64,000 nucleotides of DNA from JAFMPW01 sp041743085 (GCA_041743085.1 JBGTNL010000010.1:1-64000), one strand, 5' to 3'. Positions 52,347 to 61,230 are shown, numbered from the stretch's first letter. Translations and numbers: made by a program. The notes: generated by a model from the letters alone, not told the origin.

Positions 52347-53603
52347 TCAAATAAACTTAATCTCGAATATGTGCCATCCCTCCTTGTAATCGTATGAAAT
52401 CTTGTAACCGTACAAATCACAAATTTTCTTTACAATGGCAAGTCCCAGCCCGGTAGAATTTGTTTTGGACGACTCCCTGTAAAATCGACTGTACAGTTGA
52501 TCAGGATGTTTTATGGCCTCTTCACCCTGATTTGTAATGGTCAGCGTTCTACCTTCCGCCCGTATTTTGATTGCTTCCCGGGTTTTGGTATGTTTTATGG
52601 CGTTTGAAATGAGGTTACTGCAAAGGATCTCCGCAAGGTATGGATCCATACTTACAATTATTTCGTTGTGGCTGGCATACTCAATGGAAACCGGGAACGG
52701 TTCGCTAAAGTTTTGAACACTATCTTTAACCAAATTAGTGATACGTACCTTTTCTACATTTCCAAATTGCCGGTTGTCTATTTTGGTCAAAAGGGTCAGT
52801 CGCTTGTTTAGCTGGGTAAGTCGTTTAATATCCTTTTGGATGGAGGTAAATTGTTCGTACTGATTTTCATTGAGGGTGTTCTCATTGATCACATTTTCAA
52901 TTTTTGCCTGTATGATTGCGAGTGGGGTCTGCATTTCATGCGAAACATCCTCGGTAAACTGCTTCAGGTTCTTATAGTCCGATCTCACCTTTTCGGTCAG
53001 GGTGATTATCTCCTTGTTAAGTTCTGTAAATTCAAGAATGTCGCTGTCCAACAGTTGTATCTCCTTTTCTGAGGCCAACGAAAACCGCTTCATTTGTTCG
53101 AGATTTTTAAAAAAAGGATCCCAGATTTTCTTATTTATAGCTCTATTGAAGTAGAACAAAGAAATAAATACCAAAAAAATTATGATCAGGTAGGAAATCA
53201 CAATGGCTATTAAAATATCTTCCGACTCAACTATCAGATTGCGGACAGTTATCCTATATATTTTGCCTTGTATGTTTTTATATGTGGTAAGTTCCCTGAA
53301 ATCTTCCATTTCGTCCTGCGACGGATCAAAGAGAACAGTATCTTTTAATATCTCCGGGCCAGGGGCAGCTACACTTTCGATCTCCACAATAGGAGGCAAG
53401 GTATAGGGCGGTCCTTTCTCCTTCAGGACACTTTCAATCCGGGCCTCCGTGGAATACAGTTCCTCTTCTACTTCTTCCTGTAACAATCCCCTTACATAAA
53501 AATAAAGTATCACGGTACTTACCAGCATCAGGATAGCACTTATCCAAAGAAAATTTCGGGAAGTTCTAGTCAGGAGTCTTGCCTTTTTACTTCGCTCTAC
53601 CAC
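52347..53603 (-). CDS. Sensor histidine kinase
   Basis: 418 aa. Helix 1 (about residues 17-38) and helix 2 (about 130-152) bound a periplasmic loop of about 90 residues with a Pro-rich centre (GPPYTLPPIVEIESVAAPGP). HisKA has the phospho-His at about 226 (DVSHEMQTPLAIIQ). The ATPase domain has LCSNLISNAIKHTKTREAI, the N-x-G box (TITNQGEEAI) and STGLGLAIVKKIC. The stop codon of the cognate regulator lies 2 bp upstream. The signal is unknown. Confidence 0.94.
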   Translation of the reverse strand: MVERSKKARLLTRTSRNFLWISAILMLVSTVILYFYVRGLLQEEVEEELYSTEARIESVLKEKGPPYTLPPIVEIESVAAPGPEILKDTVLFDPSQDEMEDFRELTTYKNIQGKIYRITVRNLIVESEDILIAIVISYLIIIFLVFISLFYFNRAINKKIWDPFFKNLEQMKRFSLASEKEIQLLDSDILEFTELNKEIITLTEKVRSDYKNLKQFTEDVSHEMQTPLAIIQAKIENVINENTLNENQYEQFTSIQKDIKRLTQLNKRLTLLTKIDNRQFGNVEKVRITNLVKDSVQNFSEPFPVSIEYASHNEIIVSMDPYLAEILCSNLISNAIKHTKTREAIKIRAEGRTLTITNQGEEAIKHPDQLYSRFYRESSKTNSTGLGLAIVKKICDLYGYKISYDYKEGWHIFEIKFI

Positions 53604-53605
53604 CC

Positions 53606-54280
53606 TTAGTCTTCAATAAATTTATACCCGCTTCCATATGCCGTTTTTATATAACTGGCGCCTTCCTTTGTCAACTTTTTACGCAGGTTATTTATATGAA
53701 CATAGATAAAGTCGAAATTATCGAGCAAATCACTGTCGTCCCCCCACAAATGCTCGGCAATAATTTCCTTTGAAAGCACCCTTCCCTTGTTGGTAATAAA
53801 AAACAGAAGCAAGTCGTATTCCTTCCTGGTCAGAGCGATCAAAGTGTCATTGGAATATACGGTTCTGGATTTGGTGTCTATTTTTATTTCATTAAAAATA
53901 ATCATCTCATCCCCTCCAAATTTACCTCGTCTAAGCACGGCCTTAATTCTCGAATTCAGTTCTGCCAAATGGAAAGGCTTTGTAATATAATCATCCGCGC
54001 CTAAATCCAATCCTTCAAGTTTATCGGTTAAAGAATTATTGGCGGATATGATAACGACTCCCGCCCTTTTTCTCTCGTTTTTAATGGTTTTCAAAACGTC
54101 TAAACCGCTTCCGGTCAGGAGGTTTATATCTAGTACAATGACATCGTAATCATACAAGGAAACTTTATATGTTGCCTCTTCAAAGTCCGATGCGGTCTCA
54201 CATACATTTCCATCCTTCTCCAAATACGTACAAATGGAATGTTGTAAGGCAATTTCATCTTCTGCTATTAAAATTTTCAT
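53606..54280 (-). CDS. OmpR-family response regulator
   Basis: 224 aa. The receiver has the acidic pair in IAEDE, the phospho-acceptor Asp in YDVIVLDINLLTGSG (about residue 52), and Lys in DYITKPF. The winged-helix DNA-binding domain has LTRKEYDLLLFFITNKGRVL and DFIYVHINNLRKKL. It is the first gene of the RR-HK-outer-membrane-barrel group and likely regulates the barrel gene. Confidence 0.95.
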   Translation of the reverse strand: MKILIAEDEIALQHSICTYLEKDGNVCETASDFEEATYKVSLYDYDVIVLDINLLTGSGLDVLKTIKNERKRAGVVIISANNSLTDKLEGLDLGADDYITKPFHLAELNSRIKAVLRRGKFGGDEMIIFNEIKIDTKSRTVYSNDTLIALTRKEYDLLLFFITNKGRVLSKEIIAEHLWGDDSDLLDNFDFIYVHINNLRKKLTKEGASYIKTAYGSGYKFIED

Positions 54281-54467
54281 TAGTTGGAATAAGCCGTAAA
54301 AATACCTGAGGAATCTTAAATCTTTCTAAAGACCAGAAGGTAATAAATATGTGATCAATATCGGACATTTGCCAAAACGAACTTTAAAATAATCCGAAAA
54401 CACACTATTTAAGGTTAAGCCAGTGGGCCTGGTCAGAAAATGTGTTCTTTTTCAATTTCATACCCAC

Positions 54468-54887
54468 TTACCGGGCTAGCAATGACTTTTTGTCGATCTG
54501 TTTCAAAATATCCTCCAGCATCTCCACCTGAACCTGCTGCATGTTCAATAGCTCCTGCTGTTGGTGTATTATTAAATGGTCCACTTTTTCATGCAAGGTC
54601 CGTATTTCCAACTCAGCCTTCAGGTTTACCATATCATCCTGTTTGGCGCGTTCCCGATCCTTTTCCCCCTGTCGGTTCTGGCTCATCATAATAACGGGTG
54701 CCTGTAAGGCTGCCAAGTATTTTTGACGATATACAGCCAGTTCGGACGTGGAAATAACATTTTTCTTACTAAATCCAAGGTGTTCTTTTAAGATAACATC
54801 AAAAATAGATTTGCTAATGGTCTTGCCATTAACCTGCTCACTGATGGGGAATTCTTTCCGGGAAATGCTGCTGATAAATGTTTTCAT
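54468..54887 (-). CDS. DUF1003-family protein lacking its membrane helices
   Basis: 139 aa from the ATG at 54887 (MKTFISSISRKEFPISEQVN); in-frame ATGs also exist further up. The N-terminal domain up to YRQKYL and the C-terminal part APVIMMSQNRQGEKDRERA, then NLKAELEIRTLHEKVDHLII, belong to the DUF1003 family. In typical members about 100 residues with two membrane helices and FDPxPFILLNLVLS lie between them. Here KYL runs directly into AALQAPVIMM, an in-frame deletion. The result would be a soluble or peripheral protein, or a decaying gene with an intact frame. Confidence 0.75.
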   Translation of the reverse strand: MKTFISSISRKEFPISEQVNGKTISKSIFDVILKEHLGFSKKNVISTSELAVYRQKYLAALQAPVIMMSQNRQGEKDRERAKQDDMVNLKAELEIRTLHEKVDHLIIHQQQELLNMQQVQVEMLEDILKQIDKKSLLAR

Positions 54888-55063
54888 TTTCTGAGGTAAT
54901 TTATACATTTTGAAAGATCGGATAAATCCTGAATTTACTGACAAACTGCGGGATCCTCAACGCATAGGGGATTTGATCAAAGCTAATTCTAAAAACTACT
55001 ATTCAGACAATTTTGTTTTTTTGAAATCAGTTAAGGAATTTGGAAAAAGGAAAGATTTGGCAA

Positions 55064-55092
55064 TTTGTTAACAGTTATTAGAACTAACTTTG
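55064..55092 (+). promoter_or_regulatory. Consensus promoter before the 116-aa ORF
   Basis: TTTG (55064-55067), a 17-bp spacer, then TAACTTTG (55085-55092) is a textbook Flavobacterium promoter, 20 bp before the ATG at 55113. It is the best-matching promoter I see in the window. Confidence 0.7.
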
Positions 55093-55112
55093 TTCTCTGT
55101 TCACAACATAGA

Positions 55113-55463
55113 ATGACTTCGGCTTTCATAGCATACCTGTTGTTGCTTTTTCATCATTTTGGTGCCATCACTGCCTTGCACTCCGATACCTCTTCAAAGG
55201 TTATTTTTTCGGATATCAGATCCGAGACCATCCAAAATGACAGAGGGGTGGTCTATTCCAATGCCGTACACTACTCTGAGAATTGTCTTCAGGTTTTAGA
55301 ACAAGAATATTCAGCTCAAGGATATAACGATCTTTTCAGCAAGTCGGATAATCCTAAAATCGTTGATGACAGTACTACATTACTATACCTGGATCAGCGA
55401 CAATTCATTTTCCCAGGTTTATCCTCTAGAGTTATTATCTATCCCTTTCATTCGTTTCCCTGA
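55113..55463 (+). CDS. Hypothetical protein, 116 aa, with signal-like N-terminus
   Basis: From the ATG at 55113, MTSAFIAYLLLLFHHFGAIT reads as a signal peptide or anchor, followed by a Ser/Asp-rich part (SSKVIFSDIRSETIQNDRGV, LQVLEQEYSAQGY). I recognise no family. The excellent promoter directly upstream supports transcription. The frame may once have continued: another open frame (MGAILPRIYGALFELRKQF) starts just after its stop. Together they could be one broken gene. Uncertain whether it is functional. Confidence 0.45.
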   Translation: MTSAFIAYLLLLFHHFGAITALHSDTSSKVIFSDIRSETIQNDRGVVYSNAVHYSENCLQVLEQEYSAQGYNDLFSKSDNPKIVDDSTTLLYLDQRQFIFPGLSSRVIIYPFHSFP

Positions 55464-55817
55464 CCGTATGGGCGCAATTCTACCGAGAATTTACGGTGCT
55501 CTGTTTGAGCTAAGAAAACAATTCGTTGAAGGGTTGAATTTTCTGGTAGCTGGCCGTGTGATGTGTTTATTCTTTGGAAGTATGGATGAGATTCATAAAA
55601 CTACTGTTCACTATAGCCCTTAACTATCAACCATTTTAAGCTATATGGTGAACTTCTACGAAACCCAAGGATTGAGCCCATCATTTTGCTAAGACTGATT
55701 TCAAATATACTTTTGCGGATAACTCTTTGGGCTAAGTAAATAGGTAGCGACGCTATAAAAAGATCGGCTTTGCCTGACCTAATTATTTGCCCGTTTTGGC
55801 TATCATTTATTTGAACT
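55464..55817. other. Gene-poor stretch
   Basis: A 44-codon frame at about 55469-55623 may be the rest of the broken ORF upstream. Otherwise nothing is recognised. TACTTTTG at about 55708 looks like a promoter box but leads to no gene. Confidence 0.35.
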
Positions 55818-56102
55818 TTACTTTAAATGTCTCATAAAATCCATTCTTCCACTTAAGACCCTAACAATAAATATCCCTTCCTCAATTTGGTGATAAAATA
55901 TTACATGCGCTTTAAAACGGTATCGAAGCAACATTTGGTCTTTCACAGGAAAGTATCGTCGGCCTAGCTCAGGATTTTGGGTAATTTCTTCAAGTAGTCG
56001 TTTCAGGCCATTTGCATATTTAAGGGATTGCGCTTCTCCAAACTTTTCAATGGTAAATTTAGCAATGTCCTTAATGGAATGCTGAGTTAGAGAATAGCGT
56101 GA
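55818..56102 (-). pseudogene. RelE/ParE-type toxin relic without a start codon
   Basis: A 94-codon frame with no ATG, GTG or TTG at its beginning. It reads SRYSLTQHSIKDIAKFTIEK, then FGEAQSLKYANGLKRLLEEI, NPELGRRYFPVKDQMLLRYR, FKAHVIFYHQIEEGIFIVRV and LSGRMDFMRHLK, a complete ParE/RelE-family toxin C-terminally intact. A TGA precedes codon 1, and an ATG at 56104-56106 is out of frame by one base, so a single indel has probably removed the start. No antitoxin frame is found upstream. The family cleaves mRNA on the ribosome or poisons gyrase. This copy should be silent. Confidence 0.7.
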
Positions 56103-56192
56103 TCATTTACAATTAGATAACAGAAGATTAAGATTAATATCACTATAAAGTCATGTTAAAATGCGAATCTTTGAAAATGACAATACGATTCC

Positions 56193-56326
56193 CCGTTATT
56201 GTACCGGTATTTTTAAAAAGTGTCATAATCTAAGTTTTTGTCACCTTGAGCACAGCCGAAAGCCCGTCAAAAACATCTCGACTGCGCTCGATGTGACCGA
56301 TAAATCAGAAACTGGTACAATAACGG
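56193..56326. repeat. Nested palindrome, MITE- or REP-like
   Basis: Outer arms CCGTTATTGTACCGGT (56193-56208) and ACTGGTACAATAACGG (56311-56326) pair over 16 bp with one G-T pair. Inner arms GTCACCTTGAGCACAGCCGAAA (56240-56261) and TCTCGACTGCGCTCGATGTGAC (56276-56297) pair with a few mismatches. The 134-bp unit lies between the toxin relic and the 56478 gene. No transposase or flanking duplication is visible. Confidence 0.6.
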
Positions 56327-56477
56327 ATATGCAAAAAATGACAATCATCAATTGAATGAAATTAAGATTGATTAAGCCAGCAATGATGCTAATAAATTTG
56401 TCTATTCCTCTTCTAAGAACCTACTATTCACCTCTGAAATTTAGGAAGATTCGAAAGAAAATCCCAGTAACTTTTAC

Positions 56478-57335
56478 ATGAAAAAAAGAAACGTCGACAT
56501 TGTTGTGATCTCCGATGTGCACTTAGGCACCTATGGATGTCACGCCAAAGAGCTCTTGAAGTACTTGAGATCCATTAAACCCAGAAAGGTGGTACTGAAT
56601 GGGGACATCATAGACATATGGCAATTTAACAAGCGCTATTGGCCAAGTTCACACATGAAGGTGATTAAATATCTTATGAATTCTATAGTAAAAGGTGTGA
56701 AGGTCTACTACGTTACGGGCAATCACGATGAAATGCTTAGGAAATTTGTCGGATTTAAATTAGGCACATTTAGGATTGTGAACAGAGTGTTGTTATCGGT
56801 GAATGGCAAAAGAACATGGATCTTTCACGGCGATGTATTCGATGTTACGATGCAACATTCCAAATGGATCGCTAAAATGGGAGCAGTTGGTTATGACCTA
56901 TTAATACTGCTCAACAGGGTTGTGAATTACTTAAGTGTAAAAACTGGACATGGGCCAATTTCCATGTCAAAAAGAATAAAAAGCAGTGTAAAATCTGCTG
57001 TAAAATTCATTAACACCTTTGAGAAGACTGTTGCAGAGATTGCTATAGAAAACAATTATGACTATGTTGTATGCGGACACATTCATCAACCAGAGATAAG
57101 GGAAATAGAGTCGGTTAAAGGTTCAATCGTCTACATGAATTCAGGTGATTGGATTGAAAACCTTACTGCCCTGGAATATTACAAAGGCCAGTGGAAGCTG
57201 TACAGGTATGAGGACTTGAAAGTTAAAAATCAGAGAGAACCTTATTCTTCAAGAGAATATGTCTTGAAAAACAATGAGCTCTTTCAGAGCCTCGTCCGTG
57301 AATTTGAAATGGGAAACTTAGCGAAGGGTAAATAA
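56478..57335 (+). CDS. LpxH-like metallophosphoesterase (UDP-2,3-diacylglucosamine diphosphatase family)
   Basis: 285 aa, soluble or peripheral. All metallophosphoesterase motifs are present: VISDVHLGTYGCHAKEL, VVLNGDIIDIWQFN, VTGNHDEMLRKF, WIFHGDVFDV and CGHIHQPEIRE. The best match is the family annotated as UDP-2,3-diacylglucosamine diphosphatase (lipid A synthesis). The insert at about residues 110-180, GYDLLILLNRVVNYLSVKTG, is longer than in E. coli LpxH. It leads a tight three-gene operon with a glycosyltransferase and a GH1 enzyme, so it may serve another sugar-lipid pathway. Essential LpxH would normally be elsewhere. Confidence 0.85.
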   Translation: MKKRNVDIVVISDVHLGTYGCHAKELLKYLRSIKPRKVVLNGDIIDIWQFNKRYWPSSHMKVIKYLMNSIVKGVKVYYVTGNHDEMLRKFVGFKLGTFRIVNRVLLSVNGKRTWIFHGDVFDVTMQHSKWIAKMGAVGYDLLILLNRVVNYLSVKTGHGPISMSKRIKSSVKSAVKFINTFEKTVAEIAIENNYDYVVCGHIHQPEIREIESVKGSIVYMNSGDWIENLTALEYYKGQWKLYRYEDLKVKNQREPYSSREYVLKNNELFQSLVREFEMGNLAKGK

Positions 57336-57365
57336 TTATACCCCACCCCGCTAAGAAAGAAAATA

Positions 57366-58409
57366 ATGAAAATACTATACGCAATTCAAGGAACCGGTAA
57401 TGGGCACTTGAGTAGGGCAAGGGATATTATTCCTATTTTTCAACAAAAGAACATTGATCTTGATATTCTGGTAAGCGGTATTCAAGCAGATGTTTCTATT
57501 CCTTATCCTATAACCTACAAATACATAGGAATGAGTTTTATATTTGGAAAGGGTGGAGGGGTCAATATGTGGAAAACCTATCTCAAGGCCAGCTCCAGGA
57601 GGTTGCAAAATGAAATAAAAAGTTTGCCCGTCTCCCAGTATGACCTTATAATAAATGATTTTGAACCAGTTTCGGCCTGGGCATGTAAACTAAAAAATAA
57701 GATGTGCGTAAGTCTGAGCCATCAGGCGGCAGTGCTTTCTCCCTATGCTCCAAAACCAAAACAGAAGGATCAAATGGGAGGGTTTATATTGAAAAACTAT
57801 GCTCCTACGACCCACCAATATGGGTTTCACTTTGAACCTTATGGCCCTCAAATTTTTACCCCTGTTATAAGGCAGGATATCAGGACCGCCGGGATCAAAA
57901 GCCATAATTATTACACGGTATATCTTCCGTCCTACAGTGATAAAAAACTGGTGAATACATTGTCTGAAATTAAGAACGTGCATTGGGAGGTGTTTTCAAA
58001 GCACAACACCAAGGCCTTTTTCGAAAAGAATATATCGGTGCAGCCAATAACCAATCGGGCTTTCGTAAAGAGTATGGCAGGCTCAAGAGGAGTATTATGT
58101 GGTGCGGGTTTTGAAACTCCGGCAGAGGCGCTTTATATGAAAAAGAAACTCATGGTCATTCCTATGAAGGGGCAGTATGAACAACAGTGCAATACGGTGG
58201 CCCTAAAACAAATGGGGGTTGCCACTATGAAGTCATTTAAAAAAAAACACCTGCACAAATTGAAAGACTGGATTGAGACCGATACCATTGTTGATGTCGA
58301 CTATCCGGATATAACCGAAGCTATTATCGAACAGCTGTTAGAAGAATGCAGGATCGACCAAACCGCTTGCTTTAATCCAGGAGGCACTTCCAAGGGCATA
58401 TGGACTTAA
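57366..58409 (+). CDS. GT-B glycosyltransferase, MurG/GT28-like
   Basis: 347 aa. ILYAIQGTGNGHLSRARDII at the start is the GGxGH-type loop of GT-B enzymes that act on lipid or undecaprenyl acceptors. The C-terminal domain has GSRGVLCGAGFETPAEALYM and KLMVIPMKGQYEQQCNTVAL, the nucleotide-sugar site. A middle amphipathic stretch could bind a membrane surface. It lies 30 bp after the phosphoesterase gene, and its last ten bases overlap the GH1 gene, so the three are co-expressed. The acceptor is unknown. Confidence 0.87.
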   Translation: MKILYAIQGTGNGHLSRARDIIPIFQQKNIDLDILVSGIQADVSIPYPITYKYIGMSFIFGKGGGVNMWKTYLKASSRRLQNEIKSLPVSQYDLIINDFEPVSAWACKLKNKMCVSLSHQAAVLSPYAPKPKQKDQMGGFILKNYAPTTHQYGFHFEPYGPQIFTPVIRQDIRTAGIKSHNYYTVYLPSYSDKKLVNTLSEIKNVHWEVFSKHNTKAFFEKNISVQPITNRAFVKSMAGSRGVLCGAGFETPAEALYMKKKLMVIPMKGQYEQQCNTVALKQMGVATMKSFKKKHLHKLKDWIETDTIVDVDYPDITEAIIEQLLEECRIDQTACFNPGGTSKGIWT

Positions 58410-59740
58410 AGCTATCACCAAGTGATTTTGGGGACGATTTTGTATGGGGTGTAGCTACATCTGCCTTTCAAACGGAAGGCGCTCACAATCTGTATGGCAA
58501 AGGACCTTCCATATGGGACATGTTTTCAGATAAGAAAGGTGCTATATACATGGGCGATAATGCCGAAAAGACATGTGATTTTTATCATCGGTATGAGGAT
58601 GATATCATTCTTATGAAGATTATGAATATCCCCAACTTCCGGTTTTCTCTTTCCTGGTCCCGATTATTGCCCGAAGGTTATGGTTTGGCGAACCCTGGAG
58701 GGATCAATTTTTATAACCGGATAATAGATTGTTGCCTGGAAAATGGAATAGAGCCCTGGATCACCCTATATCATTGGGATTTGCCTCAGGTTTTAGAAGA
58801 TAAGGGAGGCTGGACAAACAGAAATATGTTGTATTGGTTTGAAGAATATGTTCAGCTGTGCGCTCGCTGTTTCGGGGACCGCGTAAAGCATTGGATGGTA
58901 CTCAATGAGCCAATGGTTTTTACAGGAGCGGGATACTTTTTGGGGGTTCATGCCCCGGGGAGAAAGGGGTTGAAGAATTTTCTGCCGGCAGCACACCATG
59001 CCGTACTCTGCCAGGCCCGGGGGGGGAAAGTCTTGAGGTCTGCTGTGCAGCATGCCAAGAAAGGAACCACTTTTTCCTGCTCCATGATCACTCCCTATAG
59101 CAATTCTCAAAAGGATATTAAGGCGGCCAAAAGAGCAGACGCCCTTTTAAACAGGCTTTTTGTTGAGCCATCCCTGGGCCTTGGATATCCCATTGAGACC
59201 CTTCCGGTATTGGATAGAATGAAAAGGTATATACAACCTCGTGATATTGTTGACAGTATTTTTGATTTTGATTTTATTGGTATACAAGGCTACACCAGGG
59301 AGGTAATAAAGCACAGTTATCTGGTACCCTATTTAAAGGCAAAAATTATAGATGCCTCCAAACGAAAAGTAACCACCACTCTGATGGATTGGGAGGTGTA
59401 TCCTCCGAGTATTTACGAAATGATCTCAAAATTCAGCAGTTACAAGGGAATAAAAAAAATCATTATTTCGGAGAATGGGTCTGCATTTGAAGACACATTG
59501 GAAGGCGGGGTTGTCCAAGATCACGATCGCCTATCCTATCTGCAGAAACATATTCAACAGGTGTACAAAGCCAAAAGAGAAGGTTTTAAGATCAATGGAT
59601 ATTTTGTCTGGTCCTTTACGGACAATTTTGAATGGGCCCAAGGGTATTACCCCAGATTTGGTCTGGTATATGTTGATTTTAAAAACCTGAAAAGAACGAT
59701 AAAAGACTCGGGTAAGTGGTACAGTGCGTTTTTTAAGTGA
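58400..59740 (+). CDS. Family 1 glycoside hydrolase (beta-glucosidase-like)
   Basis: 446 aa, without a signal peptide and so cytoplasmic. The GH1 marks are FVWGVATSAFQTEGAHNLYG, the acid/base in VLNEPMVF, ISLYHWDLP-like ITLYHWDLPQVLEDKGG and the nucleophile in IIISENGSAFED. FVWSFTDNFEWAQGYYPRFG completes the aglycone side. GH1 enzymes cleave beta-glucosides or beta-galactosides. Some transfer sugar instead, for example the plant galactolipid remodelling enzyme SFR2. The overlap with the glycosyltransferase gene makes a shared glycoside or glycolipid substrate likely. Confidence 0.92.
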   Translation: MDLKLSPSDFGDDFVWGVATSAFQTEGAHNLYGKGPSIWDMFSDKKGAIYMGDNAEKTCDFYHRYEDDIILMKIMNIPNFRFSLSWSRLLPEGYGLANPGGINFYNRIIDCCLENGIEPWITLYHWDLPQVLEDKGGWTNRNMLYWFEEYVQLCARCFGDRVKHWMVLNEPMVFTGAGYFLGVHAPGRKGLKNFLPAAHHAVLCQARGGKVLRSAVQHAKKGTTFSCSMITPYSNSQKDIKAAKRADALLNRLFVEPSLGLGYPIETLPVLDRMKRYIQPRDIVDSIFDFDFIGIQGYTREVIKHSYLVPYLKAKIIDASKRKVTTTLMDWEVYPPSIYEMISKFSSYKGIKKIIISENGSAFEDTLEGGVVQDHDRLSYLQKHIQQVYKAKREGFKINGYFVWSFTDNFEWAQGYYPRFGLVYVDFKNLKRTIKDSGKWYSAFFK

Positions 59741-59960
59741 CAAAAAAAATAACCTTCAGCGCTAATTGAAGATTTTCTAACATCCAGAGTTAACGGCAAA
59801 TATTCTTTTTTTGCGACTGCTTTATATCAATAAGATTTTTGCAATAAATTTTCGTCTACATCAAATCTTTCTAATTTCTAATTAGTTCCTATTTCTACTA
59901 ATACCTGATTTGTGTATTTAACCGCTTGGATCAGGATAAAGGAAGAGTTCCTGAAATGTT

Positions 59961-60461
59961 TTAAAATGAAAATGTTAGTGCAGAAACACCATCAACCAAG
60001 CCGGTATTCGCCAATGTCCCGTACGCCGAACTGTCATTGGCCACGGCCGCCAAAAATTTAACGGGCATCCTTGAAGAACCGAGATAAGCGAATATAGCTT
60101 CTGATTTTTTTGATATTTTCAATTTGCCATTTATTGTACCGTAAGAAGCAGAAGGTGCAAAATCAACATTCTCAAATTTAATAACCGACCCTGCTTTTAT
60201 CATACCCCCTCCTGTATTCCAGGAAACATCGTTTTCATCTATGCCAAAATGATTTCCATTCCATTCGGAATCCGTAAATCGAATGATTGTTCCTGGAGAA
60301 ATATTTACAAATGTTATAATTGAAAAACCGTCGCCATTGGTGGCATTCACGGAAAGGAATGAGATGTCTGCAGTTCTCAGGAATGTATTGCTTCCCGCTG
60401 ACAAAAGAAAAGCAAGTATTATTACTAAAAATAGGGAGAAACCAAAGCCAAATACTTTCAT
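59961..60461 (-). CDS. Secreted protein with a stand-alone beta domain
   Basis: 166 aa with an N-terminal signal or anchor (MKVFGFGFSLFLVIILAFLL). The rest resembles a domain found at the front of large secreted proteins: VNATNGDGFSIITFVNISPG, TIIRFTDSEWNGNHFGIDEN, WNTGGGMIKAGSVIKF, AIFAYLGSSRMPVKFLAAVA, GLVDGVSALTF. Here it is alone and ends right after the domain. Role unknown; possibly surface exposed. Confidence 0.7.
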   Translation of the reverse strand: MKVFGFGFSLFLVIILAFLLSAGSNTFLRTADISFLSVNATNGDGFSIITFVNISPGTIIRFTDSEWNGNHFGIDENDVSWNTGGGMIKAGSVIKFENVDFAPSASYGTINGKLKISKKSEAIFAYLGSSRMPVKFLAAVANDSSAYGTLANTGLVDGVSALTFSF

Positions 60462-61047
60462 ACCTTAGCATCTTGAATCCGGATAAAAGTATCATATCAC
60501 TGTTTTTGAATTATTAAAATAAAACTATGAAATCTTAAAGTTTTACATTAAAAAGAAGCATAACCTGTTCGGGGGGTTACTAAATCTATATCTAAAGGTA
60601 AAATTCACTTCCGGCTGATAGAGCTTATTAGATTTTTAGGAGGATGGTCGGCCAGAAGCTATGGGTGTTTAATCAGATATTTGATCTCATATCTTAGCAA
60701 ATAGACGTTACGAATTTAAAAGGTTATTGGCTACAATTGAACAGCGCTTTGGTTCGACTTAATAAAATGTTCTGGAACCGATCCAAAGGGGTTTCGAATA
60801 ACAAGATAATGAGACCTTTTTTGGCGCAGATTCTATCATTCTTTTATAATAGCCATACCTAAGCCGGCCCTGTCTAACCGTACAGGTGATTTAGATTAAT
60901 CTTTAATGTCTATAACTTCATGGTTTTTCAACCTTGCCTTTTCGCTTTTTGACAATCCATCAATTAAATGGGATAAAGACATTACTTGCCAAACAAAGTG
61001 TTAACCCCTCCTTACAGCCTATTCGTTTTGCGGGTCTATTTGCACCC
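60462..61047. other. Gene-poor intergenic region
   Basis: About 590 bp with no frame that I can support. It holds AT-rich spacer and short pieces that could be very old gene debris (for example 60700-60830), with no clear homology. Confidence 0.4.
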
Positions 61048-61230
61048 TTACCTGTTCCCGAACCGTTCCTCCGCCCTTTTTATTCCCTCCTCGATGGCAT
61101 ATGCTTTGGTGAAGCCGTAGACGGACATCATCCCATTGGCTAGCGCAACAGCCTTATTCCTGACCTTAGGGTCTAATTCTTTTAGCCTGTAATCGAAGTC
61201 CTTGAAGTTGTTCCCTAATTCTAGTTCCAT
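61048..61230 (-). CDS. Small helical hypothetical protein, 60 aa
   Basis: From the ATG at 61230 (MELELGNNFKDFDYRLKELD); the ATG at 61236 adds two residues. The pattern KVRNKAVALANGMMSVYGFT, then KAYAIEEGIKRAEERFGN, resembles small bacterial proteins whose helices repeat a KAIxIANxL...AI motif. Those are predicted helical and of unknown role. Charge and codon use look gene-like. It is isolated between two gene-poor stretches. Confidence 0.55.
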   Translation of the reverse strand: MELELGNNFKDFDYRLKELDPKVRNKAVALANGMMSVYGFTKAYAIEEGIKRAEERFGNR

